Shown piece after piece: positions 33,720 through 43,257 of a DNA stretch of 64,000 nucleotides (positions within the stretch are counted from its first letter, which is position 1; the number at the start of each line of letters is the position of its first letter). Origin of the DNA: Clostridia bacterium (lineage in GTDB: Bacteria > Bacillota > Clostridia > Oscillospirales > CAG-272); contig JAFQEJ010000014.1 in assembly GCA_017399105.1 (NCBI GenBank), positions 58,603 through 122,602 of the forward strand, in the 5' to 3' direction. A model generated the notes under the pieces. That model saw only the letters and a list, made by a program, of their open reading frames with translations. It was not told where the DNA came from and did no database searches. Position numbers and translations under genes: made by a program.

Positions 33720-35045
33720 TTGAAAAAACAGCAGTCACAATCGAATCGTTCTCTTACCGCCGGCATCTGTACGCTGGGCTGTAAGGTCAATCAATACGAG
33801 AGTCAGGCAATGTCTGAGGCGCTTGCCGATCTGGGTGTTACCGTCATCGATTTTGACGGCATCTGTGATATCTATGCTATCAACACCTGTACGGTTACCG
33901 CTGAATCGGACCGCAAGGCAAAACAGATGATCCGCCGCGCTGTTCGAAAAAATCCCGATGCACTTGTGATTGTCACCGGCTGCTTCGCTCAGGCTTTCCC
34001 CGAAAAGGCAGCGGCGATTGAAGGCGTTGATATTGTCTGCGGAAATAAACGCAAGCTTGCAGCCATCTCAGCAGCCGCCGAGTTTATTGCAGGCGGATTT
34101 AAACCGACATCTCCCATTCTGCTCGTCGATGATCTGAAGGATTCAGAATTTGAACCCATGACCATCCATCACAGTGAGCGCACCCGTGCCTATATTAAAA
34201 TCGAGGACGGCTGTGAAGGGAAGTGTGCATACTGTATTATTCCCTCTGTGCGCGGTCCTATCCGCTCGAAGCCTATCACAGATGTCATCTCCGAAGCCGC
34301 AGGGCTTGTTGATGCCGGTTACCGCGAGATTGTGCTGACCGGTATTGAAACCTCGGCTTACAGCTACGGACTTCCCGCGCTGATGGAGGCACTTTCTGCC
34401 CTCGATCATCTTGAGCGCGTCCGTTTCGGTTCTCTTGATCCTGCATCTATGAGAGCCGATTTCGCAGATGCAGCATTGCGGGCAGGTAATGTGATGCCCA
34501 GCTTCCATGTTTCACTGCAGAGCGGCTGTGATGCAACTCTCCGCCGAATGCGCCGACGCTACAACACAAAGCAGGTGCGCGAAAATCTCGCTTACATCCG
34601 CGAGATCATGCCGGATGTTACCTTTACTGCCGATGTGATCTGCGGCTTCCCCGGCGAAACCGAGAAAGATTTTGAGGAATCCTGCTCCTTTGTCCGTGAA
34701 CTGGGACTGCTTCATACCCATGTGTTCACCTATTCGAGACGCCCGGGAACCGAAGCTGATAAGATGCCCGATCAAATCCCGGAGGATGTCAAAAACGACC
34801 GCGCCGCAAAGCTCATTGCGATTGCCGAAGAGCAGAAGCAGGTGGTGTACCGCCGTTATGCCGAACGAGGCGAGATCATGCCGGTGCTCGTTGAAGGCTG
34901 GAGCGAAAAAGAGCATCTTTCATGGGGACATACCCCAAACTTTATGCCGGTTTATTTCACCTCGGAGCGCGACCTCCGCGGCAAAACGGTCAATGTCAAA
35001 CTGAGCAAAATCAATGAAGATAAATTATATGGAGTGAAAAGCTAA
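33720..35045 (+). CDS. mtaB: tRNA t6A37 methylthiotransferase
   Basis: A 441-residue radical-SAM enzyme that converts t6A37 to ms2t6A37 in tRNA. The N-terminal UPF0004 domain has ICTLGCKVNQYESQ, INTCTVTAESD and VTGCFAQ, three cluster-binding cysteines; the radical-SAM motif is EDGCEGKCAYCIIPS (CxxxCxxC); and a C-terminal TRAM domain follows (EIMPVLVEGWSEKEH). The likely start is TTG at 33720 with GAGG upstream, rather than an earlier TTG. Its TAA shares an A with the ATG of purL, so the two are coupled. The functional link between tRNA modification and purine synthesis is unclear. Confidence 0.9.
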   Translation: MKKQQSQSNRSLTAGICTLGCKVNQYESQAMSEALADLGVTVIDFDGICDIYAINTCTVTAESDRKAKQMIRRAVRKNPDALVIVTGCFAQAFPEKAAAIEGVDIVCGNKRKLAAISAAAEFIAGGFKPTSPILLVDDLKDSEFEPMTIHHSERTRAYIKIEDGCEGKCAYCIIPSVRGPIRSKPITDVISEAAGLVDAGYREIVLTGIETSAYSYGLPALMEALSALDHLERVRFGSLDPASMRADFADAALRAGNVMPSFHVSLQSGCDATLRRMRRRYNTKQVRENLAYIREIMPDVTFTADVICGFPGETEKDFEESCSFVRELGLLHTHVFTYSRRPGTEADKMPDQIPEDVKNDRAAKLIAIAEEQKQVVYRRYAERGEIMPVLVEGWSEKEHLSWGHTPNFMPVYFTSERDLRGKTVNVKLSKINEDKLYGVKS

Positions 35046-38000
35046 TGGTATTCAGAGTATTTGTCGAAAGACGCAGAGGCTGCGACATCGAAGCCTCCGG
35101 AATGAAGAGCGACCTTATCCGCAACCTGCTCATCCCGGGCATTACAAGTGTCCGTATCATCAACCGCTATGATGTGGAGGGCATCACTGCTGAGGCACTC
35201 GAAGCAGTAAAGTACACCGTTTTCTCCGAACCCCAGACCGATATGACCTATGGCGCTCTGTCCTATGAGGACGGCTCCCGTCTCTTTGCCGTGGAGTACC
35301 TGCCCGGTCAGTACGATCAGAGAGCTGATTCCTGCTCTCAGTGTATCCAGATCACAACCATGGGCGAGCGTCCCACCGTCCGTACCGCTAAGGTGTATAT
35401 CATCGGCGGTGATATCACAGACGAAGAATTCGATCGCATTAAGAAGTATGTCATCAACCCTGTCGAATCCCGCGAGGCTTCCTTTGAGCTTCCCGAAACC
35501 CTCGACCTTGACCATGCAGCTCCCGAGCGTGTTCCTGTGATGGAAGGCTTCCGTTCTCTTGACGAGGAAGGACTTGCCGCCTTTATCAAGCAGTATGCGC
35601 TCGCTATGGATCAGGATGATATCCGCTTCTGCCGCAACTACTTTGCCAACACCGAAATGCGTGATCCCACCATGTCCGAGATTCGTCTCATTGACTCCTA
35701 CTGGTCGGATCACTGCCGTCATACCACTTTTCTCACCGCTATCGATGAGGTAAAGATCGGCAACGAGTACATAAAGGAAACCTTCGAGGACTATCTTGCC
35801 AAGCGCGAGATCGTCTACGGTGCCCGCGAGAAAAATGTGTCTCTCATGGACATGGGTACCCTCGCCGCTAAGTATCTCAAGAAAACCGGCGTTCTCCGCA
35901 ATATGGATGAATCCGAAGAAATCAATGCCTGCTCCATCAAGATCAAGGTTCTTCGTGACGGAAACGAGGAAGAATGGCTCCTCATGTTCAAAAATGAGAC
36001 TCATAATCATCCTACCGAAATCGAGCCCTTCGGCGGTGCGGCAACCTGCCTCGGCGGTGCGATCCGTGACCCCCTTTCGGGCAGATCCTATGTGTATCAG
36101 GCGATGCGTGTTACCGGTGCCGGTGATCCCCGCATTCCTGTCAGCGAAACCATCCCCGGTAAGCTTCCTCAGTCTAAGCTGACCACCGGTGCCGCAAACG
36201 GTTACAGCTCCTATGGCAACCAGATCGGTCTTGCTACCGGCGGCGTATTTGAGCTTTACCATCCCGGCTATGTGGCAAAGCGTCTTGAAATCGGTGCTGT
36301 TGTCGGTGCCGCTCCCATTGAAAATGTTATCCGCGAGGTCCCCGCTCCCGGCGATGTGATCATCCTGCTCGGCGGCAGAACTGGACGTGATGGCTGCGGC
36401 GGTGCTACAGGCTCCTCTAAGGCTCATACCGCTGAATCTCTCGTTACCTGCGGTGCCGAGGTTCAGAAGGGTAATCCTCCCGAAGAGCGCAAGCTTCAGC
36501 GTCTCTTCCGCGATCCCAAGGTAACACGTCTTATCAAGCGCTGCAACGACTTTGGTGCAGGCGGCGTCTCTGTTGCTATCGGTGAGCTTGCCGACGGACT
36601 TGAAATTGATCTCTCACGTGTTCCCAAGAAGTACGAAGGTCTCGACGGAACAGAGCTTGCCATCTCCGAATCCCAGGAGCGTATGGCTGTTGTCATCCGT
36701 GCCGAGGATGAGGCACTCTTCATCAAGCTGGCTAACCGCGAGAACCTCGAAGCAACTCCTGTTGCAAGAGTTACCGCAGAGCCTCGTCTGAAGATGTTCT
36801 GGAACGGTCAGACCACCGTTGACCTCACCCGTGAGTTCCTGAACTCCAACGGTGCACCCAAGCATACCAATATCGATATTACTCCTGTTGAGCGCGACGA
36901 TATTCTGAACGGACTCTCCGATAAGCTGGCAGCTCTGCCTGTGAAGGAAGCGCTGACCGCTCTTATGAGCGACCTCAATGTCTGCTCGCAGAAGGGTCTT
37001 GTTGAACGCTTCGACGCTTCCATCGGTGCTTCCACCGTTACCATGCCCTATGGTGGTAAGTATCAGCTTACTCAGCCTCAGTATATGGCAGCCAAGATTC
37101 CTGTCCTCGAGGGCGAAACCGATACTTCTTCTCTGATGGCATACGGCTTCAATCCCTGTCTCTCCGAGAAGAGCCCCTATCACGGTGCACTGCTTGCAGT
37201 TGTCGAGTCTGTATCCAAGCTGGTTGCAGCAGGTGTTCCTTATGAGACAATCTACCTCACCTTCCAGGAATATTTTGAGCGTACCAAGAATGATCCTTCC
37301 CGTTGGGGCAAGCCTGCAGCAGCACTTCTCGGCGCTTTCAAGGCACAGTGCGAGCTGGGCATCGCGGCTATCGGCGGTAAGGACAGCATGAGCGGTACCT
37401 TCGAGCAGATGGATGTTCCGCCCACACTTGTCTCTTTCGCTGTCGGCGTAATGGAAGCCGGTGATATCGCTACCCCTGAATTCAAGTCTGCGGGCAGCAA
37501 GGTGTACTACTTTGCTCCCAAATATACAGCTGATAATCTTCCCGATTTCGATTCTCTCAAGGCACTCTTCAAGAAGATCACCGCTCTTATCACCGAGAAC
37601 CGCGTCAAGTCGGTATATACCCTTGGTTTTGGCGGTATTGCTGAAGGCATTACCAAGATGGCATTCGGTAACGGCATCGGCTTCGCATATGAAGGCACAC
37701 AGAGCATTGCCGACCTCACCAAGAACTGCTATGGCGCTTTCATTGTTGAAACAGGCAGCACTCTCGACGGAACTCTCCTCGGCCATACCACCGAGGCTGC
37801 CGAGATTAAGCTGAACGGTGAAACCATTGCCCTTGCAGACCTCGAGGAAGCATGGAAGTCTCCTCTCGAGCAGATATTCCCCACTAAGGCTGCAGGCATC
37901 GGATGCGAAAAGGTTGAAGCCTTCACCTGCACCGAACGCCCCGCTGTTGTAGCCGGCTCCAAGTTTGCAAAGCCCCGCGTCATCATTCCCGTATTCCCCG

Positions 38001-38773
38001 GCACCAACTGCGAATATGACACCATGCGCAGCTTCGACCGTGCAGGCGGTGCACCCGAAATCTTTGTTCTTCGTAATCTCAATCAGGCAATGCTTGATGA
38101 GTCGATCGCAGAATTCGCGGCGCTCATCGATCAGTCCCAGATCTTTATGCTTCCCGGCGGTTTCTCGGGCGGCGACGAGCCCGACGGATCGGGTAAGTTC
38201 ATCACCGCTGTTCTCCGCAGCCCCAAGATCAAGGAAGCGGTTACCCGCCTTATTGAAGAGCGTGACGGCCTTGTTCTCGGTATCTGTAACGGCTTCCAGG
38301 CACTTATCAAGAGCGGTCTGCTCCCCTACGGAAGAATCATGGATGAAATGACTCCCGACTGCCCGACTCTTACCTTCAACAGCATCAAGCGTCACCAGTC
38401 GATGATGGTTACCACCCGCATCGCCACCACCAAGTCTCCCTGGCTGGCAGGTGTCAATGCAGGCGATCTCCATACCATCGCCATCTCCCACGGTGAAGGT
38501 CGCTTCAGAGCAAGTGAAGCTCTTATCCGTGAGCTTGCCGCAAACGGTCAGATCGCGACCCAGTATGTAGATCTTGACGGCAATCCCACCATGGACATCC
38601 GCTATAATCCCAATGCTTCCGATTACGCTATCGAGGGTATCATCAGCCCCGACGGACGTATCTTTGGTAAGATGGGTCACAGCGAACGTATCGGCACCAA
38701 TGTTGCCAAGAATGTCCCCGGCAATAAGGATCAGCTTCTCTTTAAGTCGGGTGTTGACTACTTCAAACTCTAA
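35045..38773 (+). CDS. purL: Phosphoribosylformylglycinamidine synthase, single-chain form
   Basis: A 1242-residue enzyme of purine synthesis: FGAR + ATP + glutamine to FGAM. It combines the synthetase part (SYWSDHCRHTTF and NETHNHPTEIEPFGGAATCLGG, catalytic and nucleotide sites; a second half with FAVGVMEAGD) with a C-terminal glutaminase: FPGTNCEYDTMRSF, LGICNGFQALIKSG (Cys nucleophile) and ISHGEGRF (His). The short clostridial N-terminal domain differs from the longer proteobacterial form. Strong codon bias suggests high expression. It begins with one shared base with mtaB and ends just before a copy of the multi-hairpin repeat. Confidence 0.97.
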   Translation: MVFRVFVERRRGCDIEASGMKSDLIRNLLIPGITSVRIINRYDVEGITAEALEAVKYTVFSEPQTDMTYGALSYEDGSRLFAVEYLPGQYDQRADSCSQCIQITTMGERPTVRTAKVYIIGGDITDEEFDRIKKYVINPVESREASFELPETLDLDHAAPERVPVMEGFRSLDEEGLAAFIKQYALAMDQDDIRFCRNYFANTEMRDPTMSEIRLIDSYWSDHCRHTTFLTAIDEVKIGNEYIKETFEDYLAKREIVYGAREKNVSLMDMGTLAAKYLKKTGVLRNMDESEEINACSIKIKVLRDGNEEEWLLMFKNETHNHPTEIEPFGGAATCLGGAIRDPLSGRSYVYQAMRVTGAGDPRIPVSETIPGKLPQSKLTTGAANGYSSYGNQIGLATGGVFELYHPGYVAKRLEIGAVVGAAPIENVIREVPAPGDVIILLGGRTGRDGCGGATGSSKAHTAESLVTCGAEVQKGNPPEERKLQRLFRDPKVTRLIKRCNDFGAGGVSVAIGELADGLEIDLSRVPKKYEGLDGTELAISESQERMAVVIRAEDEALFIKLANRENLEATPVARVTAEPRLKMFWNGQTTVDLTREFLNSNGAPKHTNIDITPVERDDILNGLSDKLAALPVKEALTALMSDLNVCSQKGLVERFDASIGASTVTMPYGGKYQLTQPQYMAAKIPVLEGETDTSSLMAYGFNPCLSEKSPYHGALLAVVESVSKLVAAGVPYETIYLTFQEYFERTKNDPSRWGKPAAALLGAFKAQCELGIAAIGGKDSMSGTFEQMDVPPTLVSFAVGVMEAGDIATPEFKSAGSKVYYFAPKYTADNLPDFDSLKALFKKITALITENRVKSVYTLGFGGIAEGITKMAFGNGIGFAYEGTQSIADLTKNCYGAFIVETGSTLDGTLLGHTTEAAEIKLNGETIALADLEEAWKSPLEQIFPTKAAGIGCEKVEAFTCTERPAVVAGSKFAKPRVIIPVFPGTNCEYDTMRSFDRAGGAPEIFVLRNLNQAMLDESIAEFAALIDQSQIFMLPGGFSGGDEPDGSGKFITAVLRSPKIKEAVTRLIEERDGLVLGICNGFQALIKSGLLPYGRIMDEMTPDCPTLTFNSIKRHQSMMVTTRIATTKSPWLAGVNAGDLHTIAISHGEGRFRASEALIRELAANGQIATQYVDLDGNPTMDIRYNPNASDYAIEGIISPDGRIFGKMGHSERIGTNVAKNVPGNKDQLLFKSGVDYFKL

Positions 38774-38782
38774 TATATCGAA

Positions 38783-38943
38783 GGGGCTGTCGCATTTGCA
38801 TGCGTCAGCCCCTTGGATATTGATTTTGCCGGTCAATGACCGTCATTTTCGGGCATTTTATGCCCGAAAACCAATCAATATGCGCCACAAAATCAAAGAT
38901 TTTGTGGCGGGGCTGTTGCAAATGGAACATTTGAAACAGCCCC
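38783..38943 (+). repeat. Multi-hairpin intergenic repeat, copy 3
   Basis: About 161 bp; the clearest copy. End hairpin GGGGCTG...CAGCCCC; outer stem ATATTGATT/AATCAATAT around CGGTC-aat-GACCG and TTTTCGGGCA-tttta-TGCCCGAAAA; then CCACAAAATC-aaa-GATTTTGTGG (10 bp perfect); then GGGGCTGTTGCAAATG...CATTTGAAACAGCCCC. It follows purL and is followed 31 bases later by a TATAAT at 38975-38980. Confidence 0.92.
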
Positions 38944-39023
38944 TTCTTTTCACATTACACATGGAAAAATCAGTTATAATACTTGTAAATCCGAATATCA
39001 TCATATAAAATGAAAGGGAACTC

Positions 39024-39674
39024 ATGAAAAAAGTTATACTTTTTGACCTGGATGGCACTCTTACCGATCCATATGAGGGAATCACAAAAAGTGTCTGCTA
39101 TGCCCTCGATCATTATGGCATTAAGGAATCAAATCCTGAAATCCTCCGCAGCTTCATCGGTCCTCCCCTTGCACGCCGCTTCTGCGAGGTATACGGCTTT
39201 ACTGAGGAAGAAAGCAAGGATGTCGTCGCCAAATTCCGCGAGCGCTTCCGCAGCATTGGTATCTTTGAAAATGCACTCTATGACGGCATTCCGGAGATGC
39301 TGTCCTCGCTCCGTGACCGCAGTTATATTCTCGCAGTTGCCACCTCAAAACCCCAGGAATTTGCCGAGCAGGTGCTTAATATGTTCCACATCGCTGAATA
39401 CTTTACCACTGTTTCGGGAAGTAGTCTCGATGGCAGCCATGTGGAAAAGAAGGATGTTATCCTTCGCGCCATGTCTGAGTTGGATGCTGCAGCTGAGCAT
39501 GCTGTTATGATCGGCGATACCAAATTCGATATCGAGGGAGCAAAGCTTTGCAATATCGCATCTATTGCTGTCACATGGGGATATGCCGCTGAAGGTGACC
39601 TCGATGCTGCCAATGCCATTGCCAATACTCCGGCAGATGTAGTTACATTAGCTGATCAGCTTCTTCAAAAATAA
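39024..39674 (+). CDS. HAD-superfamily phosphatase (phosphoglycolate phosphatase-like)
   Basis: A 216-residue hydrolase. HAD motif I is LFDLDGTLTDP at the N terminus, with motif II ATSKP, a Lys in motif III, and motif IV MIGDTKFDIEGAK. The cap domain lies at about residues 15-80. It is full length and cytoplasmic. Related proteins dephosphorylate phosphoglycolate, pyrophosphate or nucleotides; which one is not seen here. AAAGGG precedes the start. It is 13 bases before the next gene. Confidence 0.88.
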   Translation: MKKVILFDLDGTLTDPYEGITKSVCYALDHYGIKESNPEILRSFIGPPLARRFCEVYGFTEEESKDVVAKFRERFRSIGIFENALYDGIPEMLSSLRDRSYILAVATSKPQEFAEQVLNMFHIAEYFTTVSGSSLDGSHVEKKDVILRAMSELDAAAEHAVMIGDTKFDIEGAKLCNIASIAVTWGYAAEGDLDAANAIANTPADVVTLADQLLQK

Positions 39675-39687
39675 GAAAGGACAATAT

Positions 39688-40092
39688 ATGGATATCTGGA
39701 CAAAACTCTACAACGAAGCACGCCGTGTGCAGAATGAGCGAACCATCTCTCCCTTCATTGAAGCAGGAAGTGTAGCCGCGGCAATCCTCACCAAAGCAGG
39801 CAATATCTACGTCGGCGTTTGCATCGATACCGCATCCACCCTCGGTATGTGTGCCGAGCGGAATGCCATTGCTAATATGATCACGAACGGTGAACATCAG
39901 ATCGACAAAGTGGTCGCAGTTTTGTGGGATGGCAGAGTTGGATCCCCCTGCGGTGCCTGCCGCGAATATATGATGCAGTTAGATAAGAACAGCTCGGATA
40001 TTGAAATTCTCACCGATCTTGAAACAAGGACTACGATCAGATTAGGTGAGCTTATCCCCGATTGGTGGGGAAAATCCCTCTTTGAGTCATAA
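39688..40092 (+). CDS. Cytidine deaminase-like protein
   Basis: A 134-residue CDA-fold enzyme with the full zinc site: MCAERNAIANMI (CAE) and SPCGACREYMMQL (PCxxC). It differs clearly from the deaminase at 28843 in sequence and length pattern, so the two are not a recent duplication. The N-terminal TISPFIEAGSVAAAILTKAG suggests a blasticidin-S-deaminase or CDA branch. Probably in an operon with the HAD phosphatase, which could act on the same nucleotides; inferred. Confidence 0.82.
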   Translation: MDIWTKLYNEARRVQNERTISPFIEAGSVAAAILTKAGNIYVGVCIDTASTLGMCAERNAIANMITNGEHQIDKVVAVLWDGRVGSPCGACREYMMQLDKNSSDIEILTDLETRTTIRLGELIPDWWGKSLFES

Positions 40093-40157
40093 TTTTTCTC
40101 TTTGTGCAAATTATGCTTGCATTCTTCCGTCGAATATGGTATTATAATATCGAAGTA

Positions 40158-40263
40158 CAGAGTAGAGCCTTTTGCGTAAAGTGCTGTTGCGAACGGGGAG
40201 TTGTCGCGCGGACGAAAACGGAGCATGAAGCTTCGTTGCGGTAATCGGCTCGCATCCCGCTGT
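40158..40263 (+). promoter_or_regulatory. Tetrahydrofolate (THF) riboswitch
   Basis: The folT leader contains the sequence blocks of the THF riboswitch: AGAGTAGA at 40159-40166, GCGTAAAGTG shortly after, GGACGAAAACGG near 40210, and GCGGTAATCGGCTCGCATCCC ending at 40259, in the right order and spacing. A TATAAT is at 40143-40148, just upstream. THF riboswitches in Firmicutes regulate folate transport and synthesis genes, fitting the downstream FolT. The call rests on recalled consensus, not a covariance search. Confidence 0.85.
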
Positions 40264-40286
40264 TGCATAACAGAAGCGAAAAGAAT

Positions 40287-40349
40287 ATAGCCTCTTTTAT
40301 GTGATGAACGGACATTCTTCATTCTCATCTCAAAAGGAGGCTATTTTTT
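40287..40349 (+). terminator. Expression platform masking the folT ribosome site
   Basis: ATAGCCTC-TTTT (40287-40298) can pair with AAAAGGAGGCTAT (40332-40344), which contains the AGGAGG ribosome site (40335-40340); TTTTTT follows directly before the ATG. The stem can therefore end transcription or hide the ribosome site when folate is bound. Confidence 0.75.
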
Positions 40350-41075
40350 ATGTTGCCAATCAAACAAAATGACCCCAAAGCACTCTTCAAAACACCCTTT
40401 ACCCCCACCTATTGGAAAACGGCTGCGTACGAGCTGAAGAGCATCCGTATGCTCGTTGTCGCCGCCATCCTCATCGCCATGCGCGTCGCACTGAAGTCAA
40501 TCTACATCCCCGTGGGAGAAAGCCTCAATATTACAATCGGCTTCTTTGTCAATGCTCTCGGCGCCATGATCTTCGGTCCTGTTGTTGCTGTCCTCGGCGC
40601 TGCTGTCAGCGATACCATTGGTGCTCTTCTTACAAGTGCGTCACAAGGTCCCTATTTCTTTCCCTTTATTTTCGTTGAAATTCTGGGATCGCTTCTCTTC
40701 GCGCTCTTCCTCTATCGCACCAAGCTGACGCCGGCGCGTGTCATTCTCTCACGTTTTGCTGTTACCCTCGGTTGTAATCTGATTCTCAATCCCCTCATCC
40801 TTTCGCTGTATTATCAGATGGTTCTCGATAAAAACTATACCATCTTCAGTATCCCCCGCGTTATTAAGAATCTTGTGCTGTTCCCCGCGGAATCGCTGCT
40901 TCTGGTGATCTTCCTCAGCGCCATGCTGCCTGTGCTTAAGGCACTCAAGCTTATCCCCGCTGAACAGGCGAAGGGAATGAATATCAGTAATAAGCATGTG
41001 GTGCTTGTCGCTGTCCTGCTTGTCATTGCAATCGTCGTTGTAATTGTGTATTATCGCTTCTATTTGGTCAAATAA
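40350..41075 (+). CDS. folT: ECF transporter folate S component
   Basis: A 241-residue membrane protein of the FolT type, the substrate-binding subunit of an energy-coupling-factor transporter. Six to seven hydrophobic helices are visible; GESLNITIGFFVNALGAMIFGP is the characteristic S-component signature, and a short Lys-rich tail is present. The chain is longer than usual (about 180), with a 25-residue N-terminal extension and an extra C-terminal helix. The EcfA/EcfT module is not in the window. Controlled by the THF riboswitch upstream. Confidence 0.9.
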   Translation: MLPIKQNDPKALFKTPFTPTYWKTAAYELKSIRMLVVAAILIAMRVALKSIYIPVGESLNITIGFFVNALGAMIFGPVVAVLGAAVSDTIGALLTSASQGPYFFPFIFVEILGSLLFALFLYRTKLTPARVILSRFAVTLGCNLILNPLILSLYYQMVLDKNYTIFSIPRVIKNLVLFPAESLLLVIFLSAMLPVLKALKLIPAEQAKGMNISNKHVVLVAVLLVIAIVVVIVYYRFYLVK

Positions 41076-41121
41076 TATAGATAAAGCATGCCGCTTTGCA
41101 AAAAAACAACAGGAGTTTTCC

Positions 41122-42423
41122 ATGAAGCTCAATTATAAACGCACAGTTCTTATCGGTTTCGCCTTTATGTCGATTCTCGCCTTTTGGCAGTTCTACGACC
41201 AGGTGATTCCCTACATCCTCGAGAATATTTTTGGTCTTACCACTTTCGCGGCAAATGCCATTATGTCGATTGACAATATTCTCGCCATCTTCATGCTCCC
41301 CCTCTTTGGTGCCATCTCCGACCGTACCCGTACGCCGCTGGGCAAGCGTACGCCCTATATTTTCTTTGGTACCATCGCCGCTGTGATACTGTTGGTCATC
41401 CTTGGCTTTATGGAAGAGTCGCGCAGCTTCTGGGGCTTCATCATCTGCCTTATGCTGCTGCTGGTGACTATGGCAACCTACCGTACTCCTGCTGTCGCTT
41501 ATATGCCTGATGTGACACCCAAACCGCTTCGCAGTAAAGCCAATGCCATCATCAACCTGGTTGGCTACATTGGCGGGATTTTTGCAACAGTTGTTATGAT
41601 GTTTACGCTTCGCAGTGAAAAGAGCGCATCGGGAGAGACTGTCTACGCTGAAGATCAGTCCTTCCTCCCGGTGTTCTTCATCATAGCAGGCTTTATGCTG
41701 ATTGCGGTGATTGTTCTTGTTCTGACTGTCAAGGAGAACAAACTTCTCGCGGAGGTCGAAATCGACGATTTCTCCGCGCAGGATGCAAACAAAGGTCAAA
41801 AACTGCCGAAGTCTGTTTTCCGCAGTCTTGTACTCATTCTCGAATCGGTATTTCTCTGGTTTATGGCGTATAATGCCGTTACCACTGCCTTTTCCCGTTA
41901 CTGTGTCAATGTCTGGGGAGTCGATCTCGGCGTATCCTCCGGATTCCTGCTGACCGCTACTGTCTCTGCGATCATTGCGTTTGTGCCTCTTGGATTTTTT
42001 TCAGGTGTTGCCGGAAGAAAAAAGACGGTGCTTCTTGGTGTTATCCTTATGACCGTCTGCTATACCATTGCGATCTTCATCAAGGAGCAGACTCCCCTCA
42101 TGTATCTTATCTTCGGTCTTGTTGGTGTCGGATGGGCGGCGATTAATGTCAACTCCTACCCCATGGTAGTTGAAATGAGCTCCGGTTCAGATGTAGGCAA
42201 ATATACCGGTCTGTACTATACCTTCTCCATGGCAGCCCAAATAACAACACCTCTTCTCTCGGGCTTCCTTATCGATCATCTGGACTGGGGGTATTCCACT
42301 CTCTTCCCTTATGCGGTGATTTTCTCGGCGCTTTCCTTTATCACCATGTTGCTTGTTCGCCACGGCGATGTGAAGCCCGCACCCAAGAAATCGGCTATCG
42401 AATATATCGAGGGGGATGACTGA
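41122..42423 (+). CDS. MFS transporter (SLC45-like)
   Basis: A 433-residue permease with about twelve membrane helices. FWQFYDQVIPYILENIFGL, the cytoplasmic loop GAISDRTRTPLGKRTPYIFFG (MFS motif A form with RxGKRxPY), and later LGFFSGVAGRKKTVLLG match the SLC45/glycoside-pentoside-like sugar permeases. Substrate unknown, probably a sugar or glycoside. The ATG at 41122 follows AGGAG. TGATG overlaps the next gene by one base. Confidence 0.85.
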   Translation: MKLNYKRTVLIGFAFMSILAFWQFYDQVIPYILENIFGLTTFAANAIMSIDNILAIFMLPLFGAISDRTRTPLGKRTPYIFFGTIAAVILLVILGFMEESRSFWGFIICLMLLLVTMATYRTPAVAYMPDVTPKPLRSKANAIINLVGYIGGIFATVVMMFTLRSEKSASGETVYAEDQSFLPVFFIIAGFMLIAVIVLVLTVKENKLLAEVEIDDFSAQDANKGQKLPKSVFRSLVLILESVFLWFMAYNAVTTAFSRYCVNVWGVDLGVSSGFLLTATVSAIIAFVPLGFFSGVAGRKKTVLLGVILMTVCYTIAIFIKEQTPLMYLIFGLVGVGWAAINVNSYPMVVEMSSGSDVGKYTGLYYTFSMAAQITTPLLSGFLIDHLDWGYSTLFPYAVIFSALSFITMLLVRHGDVKPAPKKSAIEYIEGDD

Positions 42424-43223
42424 TGAACGGATTCATCGTAATCTCCGTAACCCTGCTGATTTTCGCAGCACTCCTCCTCTTCCTGATCTTTCCCGCGGTA
42501 CGCTGTCATCCTCTGCGCGCAAAGCTGAAGGGGATCAGAATTGCCCATCGCGGATTTCATGACAGCACTGTCCCCGAAAATTCAATCGCCTCATTCCGCG
42601 CCGCGCTCGAGCATGGCTACGCTATCGAAACCGATATTCACCTTACCGCTGACGGCGAAGTAGTGGTCTTCCACGATGACACCCTCAAGCGCATGTGCGG
42701 AATTGACCGCTCGCCCGAGGATATGACTCTCGCTGAGCTGCGTGAGTGCAAGCTTGCCAATAGCGATGCGCATATCCCCACACTTGGTGAGCTTCTCAAT
42801 CTTGTCGATGGCAGAGTGCTTCTTCTCATCGAGTTCAAATGCCGCTCTATGACATGCGCGCCTCTCTGTGAAGCCGCCGATGCCATACTCTCTCAATACC
42901 GCGGTGACTATATGATCCAGTCCTTCTATCCCACCGTCCCCGCATGGTATAAAAAGCATCGCCCGGAAATCTGCCGCGGTCAACTTTCATCGGCATTCTA
43001 CCGCGATAAGTTCCATATGAAACTGCTCGGCTGTCTTTTCTATGATTTTCTCTCGCGTCCCGACTTCGTCTCCTATGAGCATACTCATAAAAACAATATC
43101 TTCCGCCGACTCGCAACAGCCCTCGGTGCCTATCCCATCGGCTGGACCTTCCGTACACAGGAAGAGCTGGAGCAGGGAAGGGAAGCCTTTGAAGCTTATA
43201 TTTTCGAGAATTTTAAGGCATAA
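42423..43223 (+). CDS. Glycerophosphodiester phosphodiesterase family protein
   Basis: A 266-residue enzyme with one N-terminal membrane helix (residues 3-27). The GDPD motifs are present: RIAHRGFHDSTVPENSIASF (catalytic His and Glu/Asn), YAIETDIHLTADGEVVVFHDDTLKR (EtD and HDxxLxR), and a later LLIEFKC. It cleaves glycerophosphodiesters to glycerol-3-phosphate and an alcohol. Directly coupled to the MFS gene; the transporter may import its substrate or product. Confidence 0.88.
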   Translation: MNGFIVISVTLLIFAALLLFLIFPAVRCHPLRAKLKGIRIAHRGFHDSTVPENSIASFRAALEHGYAIETDIHLTADGEVVVFHDDTLKRMCGIDRSPEDMTLAELRECKLANSDAHIPTLGELLNLVDGRVLLLIEFKCRSMTCAPLCEAADAILSQYRGDYMIQSFYPTVPAWYKKHRPEICRGQLSSAFYRDKFHMKLLGCLFYDFLSRPDFVSYEHTHKNNIFRRLATALGAYPIGWTFRTQEELEQGREAFEAYIFENFKA

Positions 43224-43227
43224 AATT

Positions 43228-43256
43228 GGACTGCATTTGAAATGCAGTCCTTTTTG
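43228..43256. terminator. Intrinsic terminator after the GDPD gene
   Basis: GGACTGCATTT (43228-43238) pairs with AAATGCAGTCC (43240-43250), then TTTTTG. Convergent with the frameshifted lipoprotein. Confidence 0.9.
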
Positions 43257-43257
43257 T

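Noticed and set aside
36614..38836. A 740-codon open frame antisense to purL
   Set aside because: It is a codon-bias shadow: it has no ribosome site, no promoter and no recognisable domain, and lies wholly against a highly conserved enzyme gene. The same applies to the antisense frame at 35042-36427.
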